A DNA stretch of 64,000 bases from Entoloma clypeatum (lineage: Eukaryota; Basidiomycota; Agaricomycetes; Agaricales; Entolomataceae), in the NCBI GenBank assembly GCA_963565915.1, contig OY751485.1, forward strand, positions 806,001 to 870,000. Direction: 5' to 3'. Both the position numbers and the translations under genes were made by a program. The notes beneath the pieces are model-generated. The model did not search any database. It was not told the origin of the DNA and was given only the letters and a program-made list of their open reading frames with translations. Below, piece by piece: positions 45,180 to 55,896 of the stretch. Each line of letters opens with the position of its first letter. Position 1 is the stretch's first letter.

Positions 45180-45371
45180 ATGCACTTCATACGCCTCGTC
45201 ATCTTTTCCATCGCTCTCTGCGTGGGAGGTGCCCTCGCAGCTTCACTCCAATTAGAACCACGCCGCGACATGATTTGCGGCAAACACTCCTGCCAGAAGT
45301 CCGAGGAGTGTTGTCCCGACCAACAATGTAAATACCGGTTTCCAGACCACGACAGCGTATGCCGCACATAG
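45180..45371 (+). CDS. Small secreted cysteine-rich protein
   Basis: 63 residues with no intron and no damage. Residues 1-20 form a signal peptide: MHF with Arg, a hydrophobic core LVIFSIALCVGG, and an Ala-Leu-Ala cleavage site. The mature part has six cysteines in the order C-x4-C-x5-CC-x4-C-x10-C (ICGKHSC, ECCPDQQC, VCRT), the spacing of an inhibitor-cystine-knot fold. An upstream in-frame ATG (45144) is possible, but the signal peptide favours 45180. It is the clearest intact host-type gene in the window. Small secreted proteins of this kind are common in mushroom fungi; this one's role is unknown, and the knot fold is inference. Confidence 0.7.
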   Translation: MHFIRLVIFSIALCVGGALAASLQLEPRRDMICGKHSCQKSEECCPDQQCKYRFPDHDSVCRT

Positions 45372-46046
45372 CCCTTCCAAAGTTTTCTGATTACTGACAG
45401 CTGGATTTTATATGTAGTACTGCAGGTACTAGTACAAGCACTGAGCACTCATCACATCAGGAAAACACAACATCGAGTCAGTAGGGGTGATACTGTAGCA
45501 ATTCAATCAAGAGTCGTCACCGGTGCACCTGATCTTCCCACAACTTAAGCCAAATATGCCTTGAAAGCACTAAATGCCCGACACCAGTGTTAAATCGTTG
45601 CTTAATTCTGAGCCTCCAGCCATAATTCTCTAAGTCCCTCACCACTGGTGTTTGTTTGTCATCACCTTTGTTTGGCAACCTCCCATCAACATTGCTCCTC
45701 TCCACAAGGGGGTGTTGGGATCGGACTTTCTGACCTGGGGTTGGAATTCTTTTTGGCGGGTTGGGTGAACCCCCCCCCCCTCCTGCCTTATATGGTATGT
45801 TGTGCACACATATGTATGTTTTTCCAAGAATAAAAGACAAATGAGTTACTATATACATCAAATGTTGCTTCCTCAACGGCGGCGTCGAGGATTTGTGGCA
45901 CTACAGCTTCCACATGCCCAGCTCTTTGGAATAAAGTCATAATACATGCAAGAAAGGTGAAACTAGAAAAAATAGCACGTCAATACTGTTGAGCATAGAT
46001 AGGCTCGGGGTGAATGCTTGAGGGCGCCATCATTGTGGTAGATGAT
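45372..46046. other. Non-coding interval
   Basis: Contains a 13-C run (45768-45780) and no supportable gene. Confidence 0.4.
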
Positions 46047-46912
46047 TCAGTCAAGGGCATTGTCCAGCAGTGTGACAGCGTTACAGTCGGACATGGGAGG
46101 GATTTTGACCATGGAATTACCGTGTCGCAGTGCAGAAGGCGGAGGAGGAGCTGCAAAGATATGTTTGAGTGGAGATGTACTCGAAAGACAATAATTTCTC
46201 GTACTGGAATCATCATTGAACGAGTTGTCATCACTCTTTGCATCACTCTCCCATTCTGAGGCTTCTGAAGAGTTAGCCGTGTTGTGCTTGCTTCGGTCAT
46301 CAGGCTCTGTACTATCCATGCCGTTTCCTGCATCTCTGAGTCTGGTGATCAAGGAAAACAAACACATAGTAATTCAGCACCAGAACAACAGTATTGAAAC
46401 AGACTAACTGTGGGTATGGAACATGTGCCCAATGGGCATCTGAGATAGGAAGCGATCGCTGGTCCTTTTTCTTCCTGGAACACGACAATTTTTTAATGAA
46501 ACACGCATTCCAAACACGTTTCATGCCATCTTTTTCCGACTGTGAGAGCTGGACGTGTGTTGAAAAGTGAGCAGGTGAGGTGAGTCGGTGACATTCCTGA
46601 TAACGCACGTGAAGGCTGTATATCCAGACAGCGGGGCTATCGCTGGGGCAGAGGGAGCAGATGACAGGAACATTGGAGCAAGGTGATGATTCGGAAGATG
46701 TTGCAGCGCTTGCATACTTGAAACTAATAAGGTTCGGGCATTTTGACCGTTTCTAATTGATTGATAGACTTCTCTTTACGCCCTGACCCTTTCGAATGTA
46801 TATCTGACATAATGGAGCCAGCTGAAGACACAGCCCACACCGCTCTCCAGAGCTGAGCACAGTGTCGTGGAGGATATGTGCACCCATGTGCTCCAGGATG
46901 CGTTGACCACTC

Positions 46913-47218
46913 TGTTGAAGTTCCACCTGGGCGCTAGCCACAGGTGTACTGAGCAACACGGCTACAGTGGAAGTACTCTACGATACCGCTATAGTCACTT
47001 ACTTGGTTTGGGAGGGGGTAAGGCTGGTGAGAGCGGTTGAGGCTGGTGAGAGCGATGGAGCTGGTTAAGAGTCAAGAGACAACTTGTTGATATTGACAGT
47101 TTCCTGGTCTTATATACCGTACTACTGTTTGTACCAACCAAACAAGTATGTAATGAAGATATGTAAAGGTCACGTGATGTAATCTAATCTAATCTACGTG
47201 ATGGGAAAAGTTTCAACA
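46913..47218 (-). repeat. Copia-2 3' LTR
   Basis: 306 bp, TGTTGAAG to TTTCAACA. The C run at 47219-47225 is the polypurine tract of the minus strand. Confidence 0.95.
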
Positions 47219-47295
47219 CCCCCCCATATTTAGTACATACTTCTAAATACATCTTACTTTTTCCCACATATATATATATAGGTACTCTGTTTCGC

Positions 47296-50200
47296 CTAGT
47301 TTTTTATCAATCCGAAGTACGGGATAAACTTGGAAAAGAGGATTTTTCCCAGATTCTTAGTTAAAAGGTCTGCGGGGTTGTTCACTCCTTCAATGAATTC
47401 GACCGTAATTATTCCTTCGGAGACTTTTTCTCTGACGAAGTGGAATCGCACGTCAATGTGCTTGGATCGCTTTTCAGTCACAGGGTTGGATGCGATAAAG
47501 ACGGAGCCGTTGTTATCTCCATAGATCGGTACTGATCCGATCTGCATTCCAAGTTCGGCAAGCATGCTTCTCAGCCATGTTGCTGCACGACTGCAATCTG
47601 ATAGCGCCATATATTCTGCTTCTGTAGAAGAGAGGGCGATGGTTTTTTGCGCCGATGATACCCATGTTATTGCTCCAGACGCCAGTGATATGAAGAAGCC
47701 GGTGGTAGACCTCCTCGTGTTCTCATCTGACGCCCAGTCGGAGTCTGTGAATGCATAGATCCCTTTCCCTGAGTCCCCATCATATATTATTGCGTAATTT
47801 TTTGTTGCCTTTAAATATCTGCAAATATCCCTAGCCACCTCTAAATGGCGTTTTGTGGGATTTGCGGAAAATTGGGACATTTTGATTACAGCAAAGCAGA
47901 TGTCAGGCCTTGTTCCAATCATCAGATATAGGAGTGATCTGATGACGGATTGGTACTTGGATCGAAGTTCCGCATTGGGTTCATCTTCGGACGCCATGGG
48001 TTTGTAGCCCGTAGGGAGTGGGGTATAGGTGGCGTTAGATTCGCTCATCCCCATGCGTGCCAGAATTTTCTCAAGGTAAGGTACTTGATCAATGAAGATC
48101 CTCTTCCCACGTTGCCTTATTTGGATTGAGAGAAATTCCTTTGGTTCCCCATCGGGCACTAGGTGACCTAGGTCCCTGCATTCCCATGTTGTCATGAAGG
48201 CCTTCTTCTTTTCTAGCGTATATTCCCGGTTTGTGCCGAGAAAAGCAGAGTCGTCGACATAGATGACGGCAATTACAATTTCCCCGTTGGTACTTTTGTG
48301 AATGAACACTCCTGCATCGGAGTGAAGCCGGACAAAGCCGAGCTTTTTCATGGAGGAATCAAGTTCCCTCCACCAGGCTAATGCGGCCTGCTTAAGTCCA
48401 TATAGAGCTTTGAATAGTTGGTACACGAGGTGTTCTTTCCCTTTTACTATGTAGCCCTCAGGCTGTCGCATGTAAATGACTTCACGAAGCGTTCCATAGA
48501 GGAAGGCTGATGAGACGTCCAAAAGAGTCATGAACCACCCTTCAAGGGCTGTCAATGCCAGTATTAATCGGACGGTTTCATATCTTACGACTGGTGAGAA
48601 GATCTGATCAAAGTCGATCCCTTCTACCTGTGAGAAGCCTTTTGCGACGAGGCGCGCTTTCAGACGCCCGTCGGACTTTTCGTTGTAAACCCATTTGTTC
48701 CTTAGAGCTTTCCTCCCTGCAGGCAGGGGTACTAGCTCCGTGATCACCCCGCGGCGTTTGAGCATGTCTAGCTCTTTACGTTCAGCCGCATACCAGTCTT
48801 CTTTATTTGGAAGAGGGTATATGTCTTTATGGGACATTTCAACGATGCCAACTTGGACTGATATTGCCTCCATCAGGAGGTCATTCATCCATGCCGTTTG
48901 ACCGCCCAATCTCCGTCTTCGATCTAATTTTTCAAGATCAGACGCTGGAGTGTCTTCCCCATAGATGCTTCCTGGCATCTTCCGAACTCGTCGTTCCCTG
49001 ATCGGTCGATCTGGTACTTGCTCGGGTTCCGGAGTGGGTACTCGCGGTTCGTCATCAGGCTCACTGGCAGGCAGTTCGTTGTCTGATTCAGGTTGATCCT
49101 GTTCAATGGGAACTGGGATATGAGGTGTTTCGTTGTGACTATCGTCATCATTGCTGCCGGGAATGAGATCCTCAAACTCATCAGCCGGCTCTGGGTTTTC
49201 CATTTCTGGGTGGTTTTCTGGCAACGGGTCAATGTGGCATCTAGGGTACTTGCTTTCATCAAAGATAGCTTTCCCGCCCATGAAAATCGTGTTGGTCTCA
49301 GGATCCATGAAGCGGTATCCTTTGACCCCTGGTTTCGATCCGAGATAAATCATCAATCGGGATCTTGATTCCAGGGAGTTCCTACGTTTCTCCTTTGGGA
49401 TATATACATATGCCTGACATCCGAATACTCTGACACTAGACATGTCAGGGATCTCATTGGTCACCCTGAAGTAAGGGGTTTTCCATTCAAGACGCTGCAT
49501 GGGGGTTCTGTTGTAGAGAAATGCTGCATGTTCCAAACAGAATTCCCACCACATCGGTGGTAGACATGCGTCGAAACGCAATGCCTGAGATTTTTCCCAC
49601 AGAGTTTGATTTATTCGTTCTGCTCTACCATTCTGCTGATGCTGATATGGGAGTGTGACGTCGATCAGAATTCCATGATCGGCAAGTACGTCCTTGTATT
49701 CATCGAATTCTCCACCTCCATCAACCCGCCATTTTTTAGGGGTGGCGGCGAATTGATTCTGGATCATCGCAAGGAATTGTTTCAGCGCCGTGATGGCGCC
49801 TGACTTTTTCCTAAGCAAGACGACCCAGACATGGGAGGAAAAATCATCCAAAAAGGTAAGGAAATATTTGTACTTGTGGTACGATGCCGTGGATATCTGT
49901 TTCAAGTCCGAATGGATCAAATCAAAGGGTTTGACAGCCCTTGTCACCGAGTTAGGGTAAGATTGATTCGGCATTTTCCCTTTTAGACACCCCGTGCAGC
50001 TTTCCTGTGATTTCTCACGTACTAACGTTTTGGGTACTCCTTTGGTACTGGTGGGAATCTTATTGAGCGCCTGGTCATTTGGGTGGCCAAGGCGTTTATG
50101 CCAGGTTTCGACAGTGATTTCGCTAGAGATCGCATGGATTTGGTCATAGCGTATTTCAGTGTCTAACCAATAAATGGTTTGTCCGAGAATGTGAGGTGAG

Positions 50201-52017
50201 AACTGTATTTTGTTCTGGCCTTTGGAGATGTTGATTTCTCCACGCATTCCGTCTACTTTGTAACCGTGATTAAGGAAGACGCCTAGGGACAATAGGCGTG
50301 TGTCCATGTCCGGAATGTAGAATACAGGTCGGAGAAGGTGGGTTTTTATCTCCCCATTTAGGGTATGCCGTACTGGAACGGCCCCAACTCCGAGAATTTC
50401 CAGTTTCTTTCCCTTTTCAGCTGTTTGGACAAATCGCTTAGCCTTGAGAGGCCTGTAGTACGCGAAGTCCTTGAACTCATGGGTAAAGTGTAACGAGGCA
50501 CCGGAGTCTAAGATCCATTGTGCGCGTTCTTTCTCCTTACAGTGTGTGCATGACGCAAAGTGCTTTGTATATTTTTTATATAGATCGTTGTCAATATGAT
50601 CCATACATTCTGCACTAGTACTAGCTAATATTTTACACATCTGTAAGGAGGTGTTATTAGCTTTCCTTAATTGGTCAGATTCAGGAGAGGAAGGTGACGA
50701 ACCATCAAGTTCAATCAGCCCATCTTCAAATTGCTCCGGCCCCATCCGTTCCTGGTCGATATCCATCATCTTCAGCGATTCTTCTATTGACGGGGCTACG
50801 CGACGCTGTTTAGCCGGCCTTTCGTCGATGTCAGGGATGATGGTATCCAAGATACGAAGGTTCGATCCTGAGGGGCGAGCACCAATGCCGCGCGCGAGTT
50901 TGCGAACATGGTCATTCTTTTTCCACACGGACGGCTTTCCAGATGGAAGTCCGGTGTACTGGGAAGGAGGCGGGTTCATCCGTTGCAGGAGCGACTGCAT
51001 TTTTGCGGAATCGGGCTGGGCGGTACTTAACGTTTTCCCGCGGCCAGTGACGGTGGTGAAGGATGGTGCCGGAAGAGGAGGGAAGTGGATGGCGGGAGCA
51101 ACGAACTCAACCGTCTCTTCCACCTGGTCGGACGTGTTGTCCGCAGTGTTGGCGCTTTTCTTCTGATTGCGCCAGCGTCCTTTTCCCTTCTTCTTTTCAG
51201 AAGCGGTACTCGGGTCGGTCGAGTTAGGCTGCTCGTCAGCGTCATTGTGCGAGGTACTCGGCTTTTGCTGCTTTTCCCATTTGGGGTCCTGCCCCTTTCG
51301 CTTTGTCCCAGAAATTTTCTTGGCCTGCTCATTGGACGCACGAGTAGACCCGATCGAGTACTTGCGCCGGTATTCAGAGATGACGCTCTCAGCGATGGCT
51401 TTGTAAGTGAAGTCATCGGCGTCGTAGACCTGGAAGAGGGCAGTGGAGAGTGACGACCAGGCGTCGGGGATCGCGTTGGCCAGGATCATTGCCTGCATCA
51501 GATCGGGAACGACGAAGTTCGAATCGGCGAGCCGGGCGAAAAGGGATCCCAGGCGTTCGATTTCGGGCACGGGGTCGCGTCCAGACAGTTTGTATGTGGC
51601 GGCGGCCTTGAAGTCGCCAAAGATGATGGCCGGGGATACCTTGGAATAGGCATCTTTCAACGCTGCCCATGCTTCAAGGGCCGAGGTGCTGTCCTTGATA
51701 TGGCGCCTGATCGGCTCGGAGACCTTCAGGCGTATCGCCCCGAGAGCTATGTCGTCATCCCTGATCCAGGCTTTCTCTTCTTTGCGAAAGCCGGGCTGGT
51801 CGACCGTGGTAACCAGCACAGGGGGAGCAGCAGCAGTGGCTCCAGGGGTGGAGACCGTGGTGGTGAAATCGGCGATGACAGGGCGGACGATGTCGCCAGA
51901 AACAATGCGCCAAACTCCTTGATGGAGGAGGTAGGACTTCATCCTTTCGGCCCAGCTTTGGTAGTTGATACCGTCAAAGGTGGTGATGGTGTCCATGGCG
52001 GAGCGAGAGGTAGACAT
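47296..52017 (-). CDS. Copia-2 gag-pol polyprotein, complete
   Basis: 1573 residues in one frame from ATG 52017. The N-terminal Gag (MSTSRSAMDTITTFDG, YLLHQGVWRIVSG) is UBN2-like and lacks a classic CCHC knuckle. Protease: ILDSGASLHF near residue 510. Integrase: zinc region WHKRLGH with CTGC, then HSDLK, VDGGGEF and GRAERIN (D, D, E). RT: NKWVYNEKSDGRLKARLVAKG, LDVSSAFLYG and VIYVDDSAF. RNase H: FTDSDWASDENTRRSTTG, SSTEAEYMA, GDNNGS and KHIDVRFHF. This order and full length are typical of Ty1/copia. No stop or frameshift was seen. A single ORF means Gag excess would need another route than frameshifting. Confidence 0.95.
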   Translation of the reverse strand: MSTSRSAMDTITTFDGINYQSWAERMKSYLLHQGVWRIVSGDIVRPVIADFTTTVSTPGATAAAPPVLVTTVDQPGFRKEEKAWIRDDDIALGAIRLKVSEPIRRHIKDSTSALEAWAALKDAYSKVSPAIIFGDFKAAATYKLSGRDPVPEIERLGSLFARLADSNFVVPDLMQAMILANAIPDAWSSLSTALFQVYDADDFTYKAIAESVISEYRRKYSIGSTRASNEQAKKISGTKRKGQDPKWEKQQKPSTSHNDADEQPNSTDPSTASEKKKGKGRWRNQKKSANTADNTSDQVEETVEFVAPAIHFPPLPAPSFTTVTGRGKTLSTAQPDSAKMQSLLQRMNPPPSQYTGLPSGKPSVWKKNDHVRKLARGIGARPSGSNLRILDTIIPDIDERPAKQRRVAPSIEESLKMMDIDQERMGPEQFEDGLIELDGSSPSSPESDQLRKANNTSLQMCKILASTSAECMDHIDNDLYKKYTKHFASCTHCKEKERAQWILDSGASLHFTHEFKDFAYYRPLKAKRFVQTAEKGKKLEILGVGAVPVRHTLNGEIKTHLLRPVFYIPDMDTRLLSLGVFLNHGYKVDGMRGEINISKGQNKIQFSPHILGQTIYWLDTEIRYDQIHAISSEITVETWHKRLGHPNDQALNKIPTSTKGVPKTLVREKSQESCTGCLKGKMPNQSYPNSVTRAVKPFDLIHSDLKQISTASYHKYKYFLTFLDDFSSHVWVVLLRKKSGAITALKQFLAMIQNQFAATPKKWRVDGGGEFDEYKDVLADHGILIDVTLPYQHQQNGRAERINQTLWEKSQALRFDACLPPMWWEFCLEHAAFLYNRTPMQRLEWKTPYFRVTNEIPDMSSVRVFGCQAYVYIPKEKRRNSLESRSRLMIYLGSKPGVKGYRFMDPETNTIFMGGKAIFDESKYPRCHIDPLPENHPEMENPEPADEFEDLIPGSNDDDSHNETPHIPVPIEQDQPESDNELPASEPDDEPRVPTPEPEQVPDRPIRERRVRKMPGSIYGEDTPASDLEKLDRRRRLGGQTAWMNDLLMEAISVQVGIVEMSHKDIYPLPNKEDWYAAERKELDMLKRRGVITELVPLPAGRKALRNKWVYNEKSDGRLKARLVAKGFSQVEGIDFDQIFSPVVRYETVRLILALTALEGWFMTLLDVSSAFLYGTLREVIYMRQPEGYIVKGKEHLVYQLFKALYGLKQAALAWWRELDSSMKKLGFVRLHSDAGVFIHKSTNGEIVIAVIYVDDSAFLGTNREYTLEKKKAFMTTWECRDLGHLVPDGEPKEFLSIQIRQRGKRIFIDQVPYLEKILARMGMSESNATYTPLPTGYKPMASEDEPNAELRSKYQSVIRSLLYLMIGTRPDICFAVIKMSQFSANPTKRHLEVARDICRYLKATKNYAIIYDGDSGKGIYAFTDSDWASDENTRRSTTGFFISLASGAITWVSSAQKTIALSSTEAEYMALSDCSRAATWLRSMLAELGMQIGSVPIYGDNNGSVFIASNPVTEKRSKHIDVRFHFVREKVSEGIITVEFIEGVNNPADLLTKNLGKILFSKFIPYFGLIKN

Positions 52018-52369
52018 TTGTAGATGAATCTAAAAAGCGTTTCCAATCAGTGATGTGTTATGAATATGATTTGAGAAAACAATTGAATGATTCCTTTATG
52101 ACATATTCCCTTCAGGAATAGCGGTCATGGGAAAACCCTTTATATGTCAGAAACGTATAAGGGGCGATCAACGTTTCCACATGGAGTGTACTATGTCAAT
52201 CCCCTTAGGGACGCCTCATGACAGGTACTTGTCGTAATGACGTTTCCCAGGTTCATATGTGAAGAAGTAAGACTCAGAACCTAGATCTTTCGATCGGTTC
52301 TTTGCCAACCAGGGTAGAGTGGGCAGGTACTCGCTGTTGCCAGCATTTCCCAAGTCCCTCTGCTATCCG

Positions 52370-52381
52370 GGGCCCATAACC
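52370..52381 (-). other. Copia-2 primer binding site (half tRNA-iMet type)
   Basis: GGTTATGGGCCC on the minus strand, directly after the 5' LTR and identical to the copia-1 site. Confidence 0.75.
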
Positions 52382-52687
52382 TGTTGAAGTTCCACCTGGG
52401 CGCTAGCCACAGGTGTACTGAGCAACACGGCTACAGTGGAAGTACTCTACGATACCGCTATAGTCACTTACTTGGTTTGGGAGGGGGTAAGGCTGGTGAG
52501 AGCGGTTGAGGCTGGTGAGAGCGATGGAGCTGGTTAAGAGTCAAGAGACAACTTGTTGATATTGACAGTTTCCTGGTCTTATATACCGTACTACTGTTTG
52601 TACCAACCAAACAAGTATGTAATGAAGATATGTAAAGGTCACGTGATGTAATCTAATCTAATCTACGTGATGGGAAAAGTTTCAACA
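52382..52687 (-). repeat. Copia-2 5' LTR
   Basis: 306 bp, visually identical to 46913-47218. It contains a TATA-like TATATA on the plus strand and the AATCT array seen in copia-1. Confidence 0.95.
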
Positions 52688-54003
52688 CACTCTTCCAGTT
52701 CAATGTTACCGATGGACCACAATAAGAACAATCCACCTGTCCATCAATGTTCGCAAAATCTGTCTCCCCTGCGACTTCGCACACAAAACAAGCTTTTCCT
52801 ATTCTCATGTCAGCATGGAACTGAGCCTGAGAGAGAGATTTATCAAGCACGTACCTGAATTTTGATATGGAAAGCCCTCTGATCCTTTAACAGTTGGAAG
52901 ATGTTTGCAATCTTGTGGACGTAGTTCTTGAAAAAGACTACATGACATTGTGACCAAGAAAGTACTCTCGAAAAGGTATGCTGGCTTGCCGGGAGTTTGG
53001 ACTGATACTGAAGGATTGATAGGTTGAACAAACTGGCCTTGGATGTTGGTACACAATGCTTCCATGTTTCGGGACCAATACCAATCATGAACTTGTGTCG
53101 GATCATCCTCGATAGTTGCCGGGTGCAGGCGTAGAATTTGACAATTGATGACAGCAGTGGGATCGCCAAGAAGATGAATGGGGATTTCGTTGTGGAAGGA
53201 TATTGACTAGAAAGGTCTGTGCAGTCGCATTCTTCATCTTCATCACATTGATCAACAAGAATCTGGCCAAACAGCGCCAGAATGTTGATGGATTGATGAC
53301 TGGAAATCGCGGCCAAACTTGGTTCAAGTTCTGGAATGATTTTGGCAGCTTTTCTGCGTCCAAGGCACCAGCAACTGTGAAGATTTACATTAGTGACAGA
53401 AACATCACTGCACCAATCCTTCGGGCTGATATGGTCCAACTTAGATGTAATTTCCCCTGCATCGCTTGACTTGGAAATGACGGGAAGGGCAAGGCAACAT
53501 GTACCGTGATCCCACTCAGGGTGTTCTGCAAGAATTACTGCGACTTCTGTAAGACCGGAGGCACAACTGCCAAGCTGTAGAGTGTCCACATTGGCATCGG
53601 TTCCAACTGCGGTACGAATGAGTCCGAAGAAGGTCTCAAGGCGATCTGTCCTGAGCAGAACGATATAGAAGTTGCCTGCAGGATTATCAACCTTTGTTTT
53701 TGCAATACAGAAGAAGACATTCTTGATCATAATCATGAGATTCACAAGAGTCTGAGTTGGCATAAAACGTGTGCATGCAGAATTATTCCGAAAATGGTAG
53801 AATGCCAGATGGGCGGCAGCGCTCAAGTGAATAAGTTGATCAGCTAGATCAAGATCAATGGAGATGTAAGGGATGATCAGGTGCCACACAAATTTTCTGA
53901 AGAGATTCAGGGCTTCACGGGCACACATGAAAACAGGGGGTGAATCAGGGGCTGGGGGGGGAAGAGACCATATCTCCTTCAACAAGGAGTAAGTGAGAAC
54001 AAC

Positions 54004-54297
54004 TAGTGTTTAAAGGTCCGGTTTTTTTGTTTTTGTGAATATCTCAACAACTACTGGATGGAATTTCATCATCCAAGAGATGACCCCCATTTATTTTAGC
54101 TGCCATTTGCTTTTATGACATGTTGAAATATCTCAACAATGGCTGGGCAGAATCTTTTCACCCAAGAGAAGGCCCCCCGGTTTTCTAAGTCCTCCATCTG
54201 CCCAAATATTTCGGTAATTTTAGTGATTTTATCTGGATTTCTGAAGCCATTTCTAAACCGCAAAAAACCAAGAACTGGACCGGACTTTTAAACACTA
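54004..54297. mobile_element. hAT-type MITE 2
   Basis: 294 bp, ends TAGTGTTTAAAGGTCCGGT and, inverted, TAGTGTTTAAAAGTCCGGT (one mismatch), perfect 8-bp duplication AGAACAAC (53996-54003 and 54298-54305). Ends resemble MITE 1. The interior holds a direct repeat of about 75 bases starting ATATCTCAACAA. It lies in an exon of the large Cys-rich gene. Confidence 0.9.
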
Positions 54298-55266
54298 AGA
54301 ACAACATCTTGCTTATCATTCAGATTCAACAGTGAGCAGATACGGTGTGACGAGACTCCATTTGACTCCAGGTGAGTGTGAAGAATAGCAGGTGTGATGC
54401 AAAAGCCTTCAATTTCAATACCTTTATTACGCATGGCGAGATTCCTCAAGGTTTTGACGATATGCTTTAAATCCTTGTCTGCTGTGATGTCGTCTAACAC
54501 AGCACAGGATTCAAAATTTAGCCTTTGCAAATGATATTGATAAAGGGTTTGCGAAGTAATAATTTGTAGAGGGGACTTTGGGGGCGAAGAATGAAAATGT
54601 TTGACAGATGTGAAACACATGGCAAAACATTGACTTTGTCGAGGCATTTCTCATCAACTGTGATACTTGAGGAACAAAAAAATTTGACAATGCAAATATT
54701 GATCATTCTCACCAGAGAAAGTTGATGGAGAATGAAGTCCTGAAAAAAATTCTTTTGTGTCTAGCTTTGCTGTTTCAAAATTTTTACTTCTTTGTTCACC
54801 AAATTCTTTGTAAAAGTTGGGTTTTCTTGAGTGGCTTCAAAAACTCTTTCAGGCTTGCTATTCTCACAGACAAGGAATATTTTTGGCAAAAAGAATAAGC
54901 ATTGCAATAGTTTAATTTTGGCATCGGAAAAGTGCATCCCAAAAGGAGAACTTTTGCGATCACTTTTGTGCGTGCGAAAGGGGTCGTGTCTGCGAAAGTT
55001 TATGAGAGCTATGTACAATGAGTAAGCTGACTGCGGAAAGCGAGTCAGCGTGGGAGTGAAGTATACTAAAGGAGATGACAAAGTAAGGTAGTGAGTCAGA
55101 CTGGGAATCAAAGGTTGCAAAAGTAGACATTGGACCTAGTAAGTTTGTAAGAGGGCGCCGCGTCGGGATGATAGGTAAAAGATATGATGTGGTCCTCATA
55201 CCGTAGAGTCCGTAACAGCAGATAAAAGTGATTCAGGCAGAACACAAACACCATTCCAAAGTGTCA

Positions 55267-55896
55267 ATGATGGGACAAACATTGGACACCAAAAAAACGG
55301 CGCTAAACCAGGAGCGAGCAGAGGGTGTTGATCAGCAGAAAGTATGGGGTGGAAAGATAGCAGAACTCCAACAAGTGATCAATGCTGAGATGAAGGGATT
55401 AAATGGGGCACACACCCGGGGTTCTCAACCGCCAACGACCCCACAAAAAGACAGGGCATCATCCCAGCTACACCACGAGTCTCTGAACTCTCTACAGACA
55501 CCAAAATGTGATGTTCAAACCTTCAGCAAGTTGCCTTGTCCTTTTGTGGTCCCTTCCAGGTTTGCGAATGACAGTGCATCCATGTCGTCAAACTTGAAAG
55601 CACCTTTCAACACCAATGTTCCACCCTCCGATTTGGATTCTCCTCCTTGCGATGCTTTCAGTGATGATGATTTGAGGGTGGACTACATTTACAACAATGA
55701 TATTGGGACTACTGCAGCATCACCAAGCACACCACAGAGGGGATATGAAGGGAGGCTGGAACCTTACCTGATTCCATTTAACCTGACTCCGATTAAACTT
55801 ACATTCATTGAGGCCTTCAAAAGGGAAAATCCTAATGGTCTGTACCCGACCAAAGCCGAGATCAATAATCTTCTTGATTCAAATTTCTGGCAGTAG
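55267..55896 (+). CDS. Hypothetical protein, possibly a gene fragment
   Basis: 209 residues from ATG 55267 to TAG 55894-55896. It is Ser/Pro/Asp-rich in the middle (SPPCDAFSDDDLRVDYIY), with a more ordered end (FNLTPIKLTFIEAFKRENPN, AEINNLLDSNFW). No domain was recognised. Length and composition exceed chance expectation, but no introns, promoter or homologue could be shown. It may be an exon of a gene broken by the surrounding elements. Confidence 0.4.
   Translation: MMGQTLDTKKTALNQERAEGVDQQKVWGGKIAELQQVINAEMKGLNGAHTRGSQPPTTPQKDRASSQLHHESLNSLQTPKCDVQTFSKLPCPFVVPSRFANDSASMSSNLKAPFNTNVPPSDLDSPPCDAFSDDDLRVDYIYNNDIGTTAASPSTPQRGYEGRLEPYLIPFNLTPIKLTFIEAFKRENPNGLYPTKAEINNLLDSNFWQ

Larger units (their letters stand above)
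46913..52687 (-). mobile_element. Copia-2, apparently intact Ty1/copia element
   Basis: 5775 bp on the minus strand with 306-bp LTRs that look identical base for base, and target duplication CACTC (46908-46912 and 52688-52692). The single ORF is complete, and primer site and polypurine tract are present. It interrupts the large Cys-rich gene. It has everything needed for autonomous retrotransposition. Confidence 0.95.
46047..54712 (-). pseudogene. Large Cys-rich gene of unrecognised family, split twice
   Basis: Pieces in order on the minus strand: about 54712-54306 (LDDITADKDLKHIVKTLRNL, GFCITPAILHTHL, DKQDVVL); MITE 2; 53995-52855 (TYSLLKEIWSLP, PTQTLVNLMIMIKNVFFC, TDRLETFFGLIRTAVGTDAN, ASGLTEVAVILAEHPEWDHG); a short intron; about 52820-52693 (CFVCEVAGETDFAN, VDCSYCG); copia-2; 46912 onward (GQRILEHMGAHILHD, CGLCLQLAPLC, then CSNVPVICSLC); intron 46342-46408; acidic Ser-rich tail to 46047. 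Removing each insertion and one target copy restores the frame, so both hit exons. A TAG near 46753 and damage upstream of 54647 show it is dead. I recall similar large hypothetical proteins repeated in Agaricomycetes, but no function. DRLETFFGLIR is faintly like late regions of P/THAP9-type transposases, which is speculation. Confidence 0.6.
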
